DNA of 64,000 nt from Hyphomicrobiales bacterium (GTDB taxonomy: Bacteria > Pseudomonadota > Alphaproteobacteria > Rhizobiales > Beijerinckiaceae): positions 62,001 to 126,000 of the forward strand of contig JADJVD010000002.1 in the NCBI GenBank assembly GCA_016716745.1, in the 5' to 3' direction. The first letter of the stretch is position 1; the number at the start of each line of letters is the position of its first letter. The notes under the pieces are model-generated. The model worked only from the letters and a program-made list of their open reading frames with translations, did no database searches and was not told where the DNA came from. Positions 35,559 to 42,786 of this stretch are shown here, piece after piece. The position numbers and the translations under genes were made by a program.

Positions 35559-35581
35559 GCCGTCGCGTCGGACGATTGCGA

Positions 35582-35606
35582 GGGCGCGCTCCGGCGCGCC
35601 CTTTTT
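35582..35606 (+). terminator. Intrinsic terminator after acs
   Basis: GGGCGCGC and GCGCGCCC form an 8-bp perfect GC stem with a 4-base loop, followed directly by TTTTT at 35602-35606. It begins 24 bp after the acs stop. This is the clearest rho-independent terminator in the window. Confidence 0.9.
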
Positions 35607-35653
35607 CGTTGCGCTCGGCGTCGATATCGCGGCGGGTCAGGCGAGGCGCCGCG

Positions 35654-36502
35654 TCACTGGTCGGCAGGCCATTTCGCGCGCGAGGCCTCGGCGTCGTTGT
35701 ACATCGCCTCGCCGTAGCGCGCCTTGCCGAAGCCGCGCAGCGTCGCCTGCGTTTCGGCCGAGAGCAGATAGTCGGCGAAGGCCTTCGCCGTTTCGCTTCC
35801 CTCGGTCGGCTGCGTCAGGCGCAGCGTGTGGTAGGGATTGACGAGGACCTGCCCGCCTTTGACGAGGATGGTCAGGCCCGGCGTGTTGGCGCGCTCGGCG
35901 ATGAAGGTGGAGCTGTCGGTGAGGAAGTAGGCGCCTTCCTTCTCCGCCCGTTGCAGGCTCGCCGCCATGAAGTCGCGCGTCGGGATATACCAGTCGCCGG
36001 CCGGCGCGAGGCCGGCCGCCTTCCAGATCTCCATCTCCTTCTGATGCGTGCCGGAATTGTCGGCGCGCGTCACCGTCTTGGCGCCGCTGGCGGCGAGCTT
36101 GCGGAAGGCTTCCACGGCGTCGAGCCCGGCGATCTTCGCCGGATCGCTCTTCGGCCCGACGATCCAGAATTCGTTCGAGCCGAACAGGCGCCGCCCCGTC
36201 GCCCAGCCGTCGGCGACCGCTTTGCGCTCCGCAGCCGGCGCATGGGCGAGCGCCATGTCGACCTTGCGCTCCTGCAACAGCTTCATCGCCGCGCCGGAGC
36301 CGGCGCGGAACCAGACGATCCTGGCGTCGGACTTTTTCGCGAAGTCGGTCGCCAGCGCCTCGAGCAGGCCGAGTTCGCCGGGGCTGCCGGTGGCGACGCG
36401 CAGGAGGTTGCGGCCCTCGCCCCAGACGGCGGTCGGCGTCATGTCCTGCGCCAGCGTCGGCGCGGCCGCGAGCGCGGCGAGCGCGAAAAGGATCGCGCGC
36501 AT
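35654..36502 (-). CDS. Periplasmic oxyanion-binding protein, second copy in tungstate/molybdate module
   Basis: 282-residue binding protein with a Sec signal peptide (MRAILFALAALAAAPTLAQ). It shares with its upstream neighbour the TupA-like layout: an early RVATGSPGELGLLEALATDF lobe, VDMALAHAPAAERKAV, a hinge region with TRADNSGTHQKE, and a C-terminal LVNPYHTLRL. The two are clearly paralogues, but this one is more diverged in its binding loops (VWGEGRNLLRVATGS replaces IVSSTTSTQDSG). It may prefer another oxyanion. Its ATG is 2 bp after the tupA stop; an alternative GTG at 36508 would overlap it. Confidence 0.85.
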   Translation of the reverse strand: MRAILFALAALAAAPTLAQDMTPTAVWGEGRNLLRVATGSPGELGLLEALATDFAKKSDARIVWFRAGSGAAMKLLQERKVDMALAHAPAAERKAVADGWATGRRLFGSNEFWIVGPKSDPAKIAGLDAVEAFRKLAASGAKTVTRADNSGTHQKEMEIWKAAGLAPAGDWYIPTRDFMAASLQRAEKEGAYFLTDSSTFIAERANTPGLTILVKGGQVLVNPYHTLRLTQPTEGSETAKAFADYLLSAETQATLRGFGKARYGEAMYNDAEASRAKWPADQ

Positions 36503-36504
36503 CG

Positions 36505-37364
36505 TCACGCTCCCGGCTGCGTGGCGTTGGGGAAGAACAGCTGCTGGCCGTCGATCTTGTAGTCGGCGATGGCCTTCTGCCCGTCCGGGCTCACCAGCCA
36601 GTCGATGAAGGCCTGCCCCTCCTTCGCCTTCACATGCGCATGTTTGGCCGGATTGACGAGAATGACGCCGTATTGGTTGAACAGCCGCTTGTCGCCTTCC
36701 ACCGCGATGTCGAGATCGCCCCGATTCTTGAAGGAGATCCAGGTGCCGCGGTCGGCCAGCACATAGGCGCCCATCGCGCCCGCCGTGTTGAGCGCCGCGC
36801 CCATGCCCTGGCCGATCTCGCGATACCAGGGGCCCCTCGCCTTCTCGAGGTCGATCCCCGCCGTCTTCCACAGCGCCAGCTCGGCCGAATGCGTGCCGGA
36901 GCGGTCGCCGCGCGAGACGAAGGGCGCCTGCTTGTCGGCGATCGCCTTCAGCGCGGCGGCGATGTCCTTCGAGCCCTTGATTCCGGCCGGGTCCGCCTTC
37001 GGGCCGATCAGCACGAAGTCGTTGTACATGACCGGCTTGCGCTCGACGCCGGCGCCTTCCTCGACGAATTTCAGCTCCTGCGCGCGCGCATGGACGAAGG
37101 CGACGTCGGCGTCGCCGCGGCGCGCGGTGTCGAGCGCCTGCCCGGTGCCCTGCGCGACGACTTTCACTTCAATGCCGGTCTTCGCCTTGAAGATCGGCAG
37201 GATGTAGCCGAACAGGCCGGAATCCTGCGTCGATGTCGTCGACGAGACGATGATGGCGCGCGGCGGCTCGGCCGGCGCCGTCGCGGTTTGCGCCTGCGCG
37301 GCGCCGGCGAGGAGGCCTGATGGAGGAGGCCTGCGGCGAGGATCGATCTGCGGGTGCGGGTCAT
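36505..37364 (-). pseudogene. tupA: Tungstate-binding protein TupA-like, frameshifted in the signal peptide
   Basis: Mature sequence is intact and TupA-like: IIVSSTTSTQDSGLFGYI, AQGTGQALDTARRGDADVAF, FVSRGDRSGTHSAELALW and a C-terminal VILVNP. The start ATG 37364 reads MTRTRRSILAAGLL and then leaves frame. The plus strand has GAGGAGGCCTG twice, at 37309-37319 and 37323-37333, offset by 14 bp. Removing one 14-bp unit gives exactly AAGLLAGAAQAQT, a normal signal peptide, and a coding length of 846 bp (281 residues). The break is therefore a small duplication. As written, no exported product is made. Confidence 0.85.
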
Positions 37365-37387
37365 TGCGAATGCTCCTGTTCGAGGGA

Positions 37388-38116
37388 TCACCAGAGAAGA
37401 TCGCCGGCCAGAAACGCGCGCGCCTCGGGCGTCGCCGGCTTGCGGAAGAAGTCGGCCGCCGGCGCGTCCTCGAGGAGGCGGCCGCGATTGAGGAAGAGCG
37501 CGCGCTGGCCAAGGCGCTGGGCCTGCCCCAGATCGTGCGTCGCCATCACCAGCGTGACGCCGCCGGCAGAGAGTTCGGCGAGCATCGTCTCGATCTGCCG
37601 CGTCGCGCCGGGGTCGAGCTGCGAGGTCGGCTCGTCGAGAAACATCAGTTCGGGCTCGAGCGCGGCGGCGCGGGCGATGGCGAGGCGCTGCTGCTCGCCG
37701 CCGGACAGGAACCGCGCCGGCCGATCCGCCAAAGCGTCGAGACCGAAGCGGGCGAGCGCCTCGTCGGCGCGCCGTCCGGCCTCGCGCCGCGACAGGCCGG
37801 CGGCGCGCAGCGCGTGGCCGACATTTGCGCGCGCGGAGCGGCGCAGCATCACCGGCTTCTGGAACACCATCGCGTGCCGCTTGCGACCGGCGACGACGCC
37901 GCCCGGCTGCGCCCAGCGCACGGCGCCCTCGCCGGGCGTCAGCAGGCCGTGGCACAGGCGCAGCAGCAGCGACTTGCCGGCGCCGTTCGGCCCCAGCACG
38001 ACGGTGATTCCGCGCGCCGGCACCGAGAGGTCGATCGCGCTCAGCAGCGTGCGGCCGCCGGCGGCGTAGGACAGGCGCTCGACGCGCAGCGGCAGGGCGG
38101 AGGCGGCGTCGCGCAT
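37388..38116 (-). CDS. tupC: ABC transporter ATP-binding protein, tungstate/molybdate type
   Basis: 242-residue ATPase with Walker A GPNGAGKSLLLR, Q-loop VFQKPVMLRRS, signature LSGGEQQRLAIARA, Walker B LMFLDEPTSQLD and switch histidine in VMATHDLGQ. Cytoplasmic energiser of the permease encoded just upstream. Its start overlaps the permease stop by one base (TGATG). No C-terminal regulatory domain is present. It is followed 23 bp later by tupA. Confidence 0.92.
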   Translation of the reverse strand: MRDAASALPLRVERLSYAAGGRTLLSAIDLSVPARGITVVLGPNGAGKSLLLRLCHGLLTPGEGAVRWAQPGGVVAGRKRHAMVFQKPVMLRRSARANVGHALRAAGLSRREAGRRADEALARFGLDALADRPARFLSGGEQQRLAIARAAALEPELMFLDEPTSQLDPGATRQIETMLAELSAGGVTLVMATHDLGQAQRLGQRALFLNRGRLLEDAPAADFFRKPATPEARAFLAGDLLW

Positions 38117-38826
38117 CACGCCCCTCCCGCCCGGGCGAGGCCGATGCGGCTGGCCGCGAAGGCGGCCGCGTTGATCGCCAGCGTGACGGCGAGCAGCACG
38201 ATGCCGAGGCCGAGCGCCAGCGGCAGGTCGCCCTTCGACGTTTCGAGCGTGATCGCCGTCGTCATCGTCCGGGTGAAGCCGGCGATGTTGCCGCCGACGA
38301 TCAGCACCGCGCCGACCTCCGCGCTCGCCCGGCCGAAGCCGGCGAGCAGGGCGGTCGCCAGCGAGAAGCGCGCGTCCCACAGCAGCGTCGGGATGGCGGA
38401 AAAGCCGGTCTGGCCGAGCGAGGCGAGATGTTCGCGGTATTCGGCCCACAGATCCTCGACCGTCTGGCGCGTCAGGGCGACGACGATGGGCAGCACGAGC
38501 ACGGCCTGCGCGGCGATCATCGCGCGCGGGGTGTAGAGCCAGCCGAGGCCGCCGAGCGGACCGGAGCGCGACAGCACGAGGAACAGGGCGAGCCCCGCCA
38601 CCACCGGCGGCAGGCCCATCAGCGCGTTGACCAGAACCACGAGCGCGCCGCGCCCGGGAAAGCGCGCCATCGCCAGCGCCGCGCCGAGCGGCAGGCCGAT
38701 CAGCGCGGCGATGGCGACGGCGCTCAATGTGACGCGCAGCGACAGGCCGACGATCTCCAGAAACGTCGGATCGGCGACGACGATCATCCAGAAGGCCGAG
38801 GCGAAGGCTGCGCCGATGTCGTTCAC
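38116..38826 (-). CDS. tupB: ABC transporter permease, tungstate/molybdate type
   Basis: 236-residue inner-membrane permease with about five or six helices. The cytoplasmic coupling loop is AEVGAVLIVGGNIAGFTRTMT, of the EAA type found in TupB/WtpB/ModB-like permeases. First gene of the minus-strand transporter unit tupB-tupC-tupA-second binding protein. It is divergent from the HTH-PBP regulator across 105 bp, which must hold both promoters. Tungstate rather than molybdate is inferred from the TupA-like partner. Confidence 0.9.
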   Translation of the reverse strand: MNDIGAAFASAFWMIVVADPTFLEIVGLSLRVTLSAVAIAALIGLPLGAALAMARFPGRGALVVLVNALMGLPPVVAGLALFLVLSRSGPLGGLGWLYTPRAMIAAQAVLVLPIVVALTRQTVEDLWAEYREHLASLGQTGFSAIPTLLWDARFSLATALLAGFGRASAEVGAVLIVGGNIAGFTRTMTTAITLETSKGDLPLALGLGIVLLAVTLAINAAAFAASRIGLARAGGA

Positions 38827-38931
38827 GTCTCCTCCCGCTCCGAGGCCGCGCCCGCCGCCCTGCGTTGCGGGAATTGTGGTTCTCTCCTAGCCTATGGCAA
38901 GTTTGGAAATGCTGCAGACGAGCGCAGGCTG

Positions 38932-39813
38932 ATGCAACACTATCTCTCCACCGACGAGGCGGCCGCCTACCTCAAGATCAAGGAGCGCAAGCTCTACGAT
39001 CTCGCCTCGGCCGGGGCCGTGCCGTGCTCGAAAGTCACCGGCAAATGGCTGTTCCCGCGCGCCGCGCTGGACCGCTGGGTCGAGGCGGGTCTGGCGCAGG
39101 CGGGCGCGGCAAAGGCGCCGCCCGCCATTCTCGCCGGCAGCCACGATCCGCTGCTGGAATGGGCGGCGCGGCGCTCCGGCTCGGGCCTCGCGCTGCTGGC
39201 GGAAGGGTCGCAGGCCGGACTCGCGCGGCTGGAGCGGGACGAGGCGGCTATCGCCGCCATCCACCTGCATGGGGAGGCGGGCGACGACGAGGCCGCCAAC
39301 GCGGACGCGATCCGCGCCCGCCCCGGCCTGCACGACGTCGCGCTGATCGGCTTCGCCCGGCGCGAGCAGGGACTGGTGACGGCGCCCGGCAATCCGCTGG
39401 GCCTCGCCTCGCTCGCCGACGCCGCGGCGCGCGGCGCCCGCTTCGGCCTGCGGCAGGCGGGCGCCGGCGCGCAGCTTCTGCTGGCGCGGCTGCTCGCCGC
39501 CGGCACGGCGAGCCTCGGCGATCTTTCCGCCGCGCCCGCGCCCTTCGCCACCGGCGCAGATCTGGCCGCGGCGATCCGGGCGGGCGAGGTCGATTGCGGC
39601 CTCGCCTCGCGCTCGGTCGCCGTCGCGCTCGGGCTCGGCTTCGTCCCGCTGGCGTGGGAGCGGTTCGATCTGGCGTTGCGCCGGCGCAGCTATTTCGAGG
39701 CCGGCCCGCAGGCGCTGTTCGCGCTAATGCGCTCGGCGGAGTTCGCGCGTCAGGCGGAGCGCCTCGGCGGCTACGACACGGCGGACGCGGGCGCCGTGAG
39801 GCTCAACCGATGA
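38932..39813 (+). CDS. HTH (excisionase-type) regulator fused to a PBP-like sensor domain
   Basis: 293 residues. The first 50 residues are a MerR/excisionase-type helix-turn-helix (YLSTDEAAAYLKIKERKLYD, then GKWLFPRAALDRW). The rest is a periplasmic-binding-protein-like domain without a signal peptide, so a cytoplasmic sensor (LAGSHDPLLEWAARR, QAGAGAQLLLARLLAAG, VDCGLASRSVAVALGL). The same type of domain forms the C-terminus of the MoeA fusion two genes on. Its place, divergent from tupBCA, suggests it senses tungstate/molybdate or the pterin cofactor. Its stop overlaps the next start as ATGA. Confidence 0.85.
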   Translation: MQHYLSTDEAAAYLKIKERKLYDLASAGAVPCSKVTGKWLFPRAALDRWVEAGLAQAGAAKAPPAILAGSHDPLLEWAARRSGSGLALLAEGSQAGLARLERDEAAIAAIHLHGEAGDDEAANADAIRARPGLHDVALIGFARREQGLVTAPGNPLGLASLADAAARGARFGLRQAGAGAQLLLARLLAAGTASLGDLSAAPAPFATGADLAAAIRAGEVDCGLASRSVAVALGLGFVPLAWERFDLALRRRSYFEAGPQALFALMRSAEFARQAERLGGYDTADAGAVRLNR

Positions 39814-40799
39814 GCGCGCTGGCGAGCCTCGAGGCCGCGCTGGCGGCGCTGGCGGGCCTTGCGCCGGTCGCTGCGACGCGCCTGCCGCCGCGCGCGGCGG
39901 TCGGCTTCGCGCTGGCCGAGGACGCGCGCGCCCCGGCCGACATTCCGGCGGCGGCGACGGCGCTCGCGCCGGGCTACGCCGTCGCCGCGCTCGATCTCGT
40001 CGGCGCGAGCCCGCATTCGCCCGTTCTGCTTGCGCGCCCGCCGGCGCGCGTGTTCGCGGGCGAGCCGCTGCCGGCGGGCTGCGACGCCGTCCTGCCGCCT
40101 GGCGCACACGCCGGCCGCGAGGCGACGGGCGCCGTCTATCCCGGCGAGGGCGCGCGGCTCGCCGGACACGATCTGGCCGCCGGCGCGGTTCTGGCGCGGG
40201 CCGGCGCGACGGTGACGGCGGAGTTGGCGCTGGCCGCCGAGGCGGCGGGGCTCGCCGCGCTCGCCTGTCGGCTGCCGCGCGTGCATGTCGCGGCGGCGGA
40301 GACTGGCTTCGGCGGCTGGGCGGCGGCGCGGCTCGCCTCGTTCGGCGCTCGCGGCGAGCCGGCGGGCGAGGCCGATCTGACGATCCTGTGGGACGGGGCG
40401 GCGGCGCCCGCGCTGGGGCTCGCGCCGGGCGCCGCGTCGCGCCTCTCCGTCTCGAACGGGCGCGCGGCGCTGACGCTTGCGCCGCATACGGACGGGGCGG
40501 TCGGCGGCGTGCTGGCGCTCGCCCTGCCTGTGTTGGCGCGGCTGTCGGGCAGGACGCTGCGGAACGAGGCGCGGCCGCTCGCGGCCAAAATTACCTCGAC
40601 GGTCGGCCTGTCGGAGATCGCCCTGCTTGCCGAGCGAGGCGGCGACTGGCGCCCGCTGGCGGTGGGCGCCGCGCCGCTGGCCGCGCTGATCGAGGCCGTC
40701 GCCTTCGCGATTCTGCCGCCCGCATGCGAGGGTCTGGCGGCAGGGGCGCCGCTCGCCGCGATTCGGCTCGACGCCCCCTTCGCACCGGTCCCGGAATGA
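39810..40799 (+). CDS. Degenerate MoeA-like protein
   Basis: 329 residues, MoeA-like in outline. The N-terminal part (RAAVGFALAEDARAPADIP, then PGYAVAALDLVG and GEPLPAGCDAVLPPGA) follows the MoeA linker and domain II plan, but the MoeA signature DRSTMDGFAVR is replaced and the GGTS.G loop is missing. It is unlikely to be a full molybdopterin molybdotransferase. It sits between the regulator and the MoeA fusion with ATGA overlaps at both ends, so it is probably made in step with them. Possible roles are partner of the fusion or an accessory cofactor binder (inference). Confidence 0.75.
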   Translation: MSALASLEAALAALAGLAPVAATRLPPRAAVGFALAEDARAPADIPAAATALAPGYAVAALDLVGASPHSPVLLARPPARVFAGEPLPAGCDAVLPPGAHAGREATGAVYPGEGARLAGHDLAAGAVLARAGATVTAELALAAEAAGLAALACRLPRVHVAAAETGFGGWAAARLASFGARGEPAGEADLTILWDGAAAPALGLAPGAASRLSVSNGRAALTLAPHTDGAVGGVLALALPVLARLSGRTLRNEARPLAAKITSTVGLSEIALLAERGGDWRPLAVGAAPLAALIEAVAFAILPPACEGLAAGAPLAAIRLDAPFAPVPE

Positions 40800-42748
40800 C
40801 AGAGCCGCCTCCCTTTCCGCTCGGCGCCAGCGCCCGCGCCATCGATCAGGAGCAATTCCTGACGGTGGTCTCGCGCGAGGAGGCCATCGCGCGCTTTGCG
40901 GCGGCGCTCGTCCCGCGCCCGCTCGGGGTCGAGCGGGTCGGGCTGGCGGACCTGCTCGGCCGCGTCGCGGCGGCCGCGATTCATGCGCCGGTCGACGCGC
41001 CGCCCTTCGACCGCTCGACGATGGACGGTTTCGCGGTGCGCGCGGCCGATGTCGCCGGCGCGTCGCCGGCGCGCCCCGTGCGGCTGGCGCTGACCGGCGA
41101 GATCGTCGCCGCCGGCGTGTCGCCGTCGCGCGCGGTCGGGCCGGGTCTTGCGACGCCCATCGCCACCGGCGGGCCGATCCCGCGCGGCGCCGACGCTGTG
41201 GCGATGATCGAGACGACCGAGCCGGACGGCGAGGCCGCGATCAGCGTCGCACGCGCCGTCGCGCCGGGGCAGAACGTCGCCTTCGCCGGCTCCGACATCG
41301 CGCGCGGGCAGACGCTCATCCATGCGGGCGTCGTCATCGGCTCGCGCGAGATCGGCATGCTCGCCGCCGTCGGGCTCGCGGGGATCGACGTGTTCCGCCG
41401 CCCGCGCGTCGCCGTGCTGTCGACCGGCGACGAACTCGTGCAGCCGGGGCAGGCGCTGCGGCCGGCCGCGATCTACGATTCCAACGGCCCCATCGTCGCC
41501 GCCGCCGTCGCCGAGGACGGCTGCGAGGTGGCGATGCGGCTCGCCCTGCCGGACGACATGGAGGCGCTGCGCGCCGCGTTGAGGCGCGCCCATGCGGACT
41601 GCGACGCCGTGATCCTGTCCGGCGGCACCTCGAAGGGCGCGGGCGACCTCACCTATCGCCTGATCGGCGAACTCGGCGCGCCCGGCATCGTCGTGCATGG
41701 CGTCGCGCTGAAGCCGGGCAAGCCGCTGTGTCTGGCCGTCTGCGACGGCAAGCCGGTCGTCGCCCTGCCGGGCTTTCCCACCTCGGCGATGTTCACCTTC
41801 CACGACATCGTGGCGCCGGCGCTGCGCCGCATGGCCGGCCTGCCGCCGCGCCAGGAGACGGAGGTGGAGGCGACGATCCCGGCGCGCATCCCGTCCGAAC
41901 TTGGGCGCACCGAATTCGTGATGACGGCGCTCGCCCGTTCGGGCGAGGGGCTGGTCGCGCACGCCGTCGGCAAGGGCTCGGGCGCGGTGACGGCCTTCGC
42001 GCAGGCGGACGGGTTCGTCGCCATCGACGCGCTGTCCGACGCGCTGCCGGCCGGCGCGCGGGCGACGGTGAAGCTGTTCTCGCCGCATCTGCGCATTCCC
42101 GATCTGGTGATCGCCGGCAGCCATTGCGTCGGGCTCGACGCGGTGGCCGGGCGGCTCGCGCAGGCGGGGCTCGCCACGCGCATCCTCGCGCTCGGCAGTC
42201 TCGGCGGCTTGCAGGCGTTGAAGCGCGGCGAGGCGGACATCGCGCCGATCCATCTGCTCGACGAGGCGAGCGGCGCCTACAACGCGCCGTTCCTGTCCGA
42301 GGGGATGCGGCTCGTCCCCGGCTGGCGGCGCCTGCAGGGCGTCGTGTTCCGCGCCGGCGACGCGCGCTTTGCGGGCCGGACGGCGGTCGAGGCTGTCGCG
42401 GCGATTCTCGCGGACGGCGAGGCGATCATGGTCAACCGCAATCAGGGCGCCGGCACGCGCACGCTGATCGAGGGCCTGCTGCAAGGCGCCAGGCCCGCCG
42501 GCTACTGGAACCAGCCGCGCTCGCACAATGCGGTGGCGGCCTCGGTTGCGCAGGGCCGCGCCGATTGGGGCGTCGCCATCCGCCCCATCGCGGACGCGTT
42601 TGGCCTCGGCTTCCTGCCGCTCGCCGACGAGCATTACGATTTCGCCGTGACGGGCGATCCGGCGCGCGCGGCGGCGGTCGCCGCCTTCGAGGCCGCGCTC
42701 GCCGCCGCGCGCGCGGAGATCGCCGCGGCGGGCTTTACCCCGGCGTGA
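40796..42748 (+). CDS. moeA: MoeA fused to a PBP-like domain (metal insertion into molybdopterin)
   Basis: 650 residues. Residues 1 to about 420 are a complete MoeA with PFDRSTMDGFAVRAAD, STGDELV, YDSNGP, LSGGTSKGAGD and GFPTSAMFTF, expected to insert molybdate or tungstate into adenylylated molybdopterin. From about residue 430 a PBP-like domain follows (RIPDLVIAGSHCVGLD, IAPIHLLDEASGAYN, VNRNQGAGTRTLIEGLL, ADWGVAIRPIADAFGL). Such fusions are known, especially among archaea and tungsten users. The domain may bind the oxyanion and hand it to MoeA. Last gene of a coupled trio. Confidence 0.9.
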   Translation: MTEPPPFPLGASARAIDQEQFLTVVSREEAIARFAAALVPRPLGVERVGLADLLGRVAAAAIHAPVDAPPFDRSTMDGFAVRAADVAGASPARPVRLALTGEIVAAGVSPSRAVGPGLATPIATGGPIPRGADAVAMIETTEPDGEAAISVARAVAPGQNVAFAGSDIARGQTLIHAGVVIGSREIGMLAAVGLAGIDVFRRPRVAVLSTGDELVQPGQALRPAAIYDSNGPIVAAAVAEDGCEVAMRLALPDDMEALRAALRRAHADCDAVILSGGTSKGAGDLTYRLIGELGAPGIVVHGVALKPGKPLCLAVCDGKPVVALPGFPTSAMFTFHDIVAPALRRMAGLPPRQETEVEATIPARIPSELGRTEFVMTALARSGEGLVAHAVGKGSGAVTAFAQADGFVAIDALSDALPAGARATVKLFSPHLRIPDLVIAGSHCVGLDAVAGRLAQAGLATRILALGSLGGLQALKRGEADIAPIHLLDEASGAYNAPFLSEGMRLVPGWRRLQGVVFRAGDARFAGRTAVEAVAAILADGEAIMVNRNQGAGTRTLIEGLLQGARPAGYWNQPRSHNAVAASVAQGRADWGVAIRPIADAFGLGFLPLADEHYDFAVTGDPARAAAVAAFEAALAAARAEIAAAGFTPA

Positions 42749-42786
42749 GCCTTTCAAAGCGCGGCGGCGGCGCGTATCTCGGACAC

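Noticed and set aside
40136..42757. An 873-codon open frame antisense to the MoeA genes
   Set aside because: Low-complexity composition and no domains; a shadow of the MoeA fusion.
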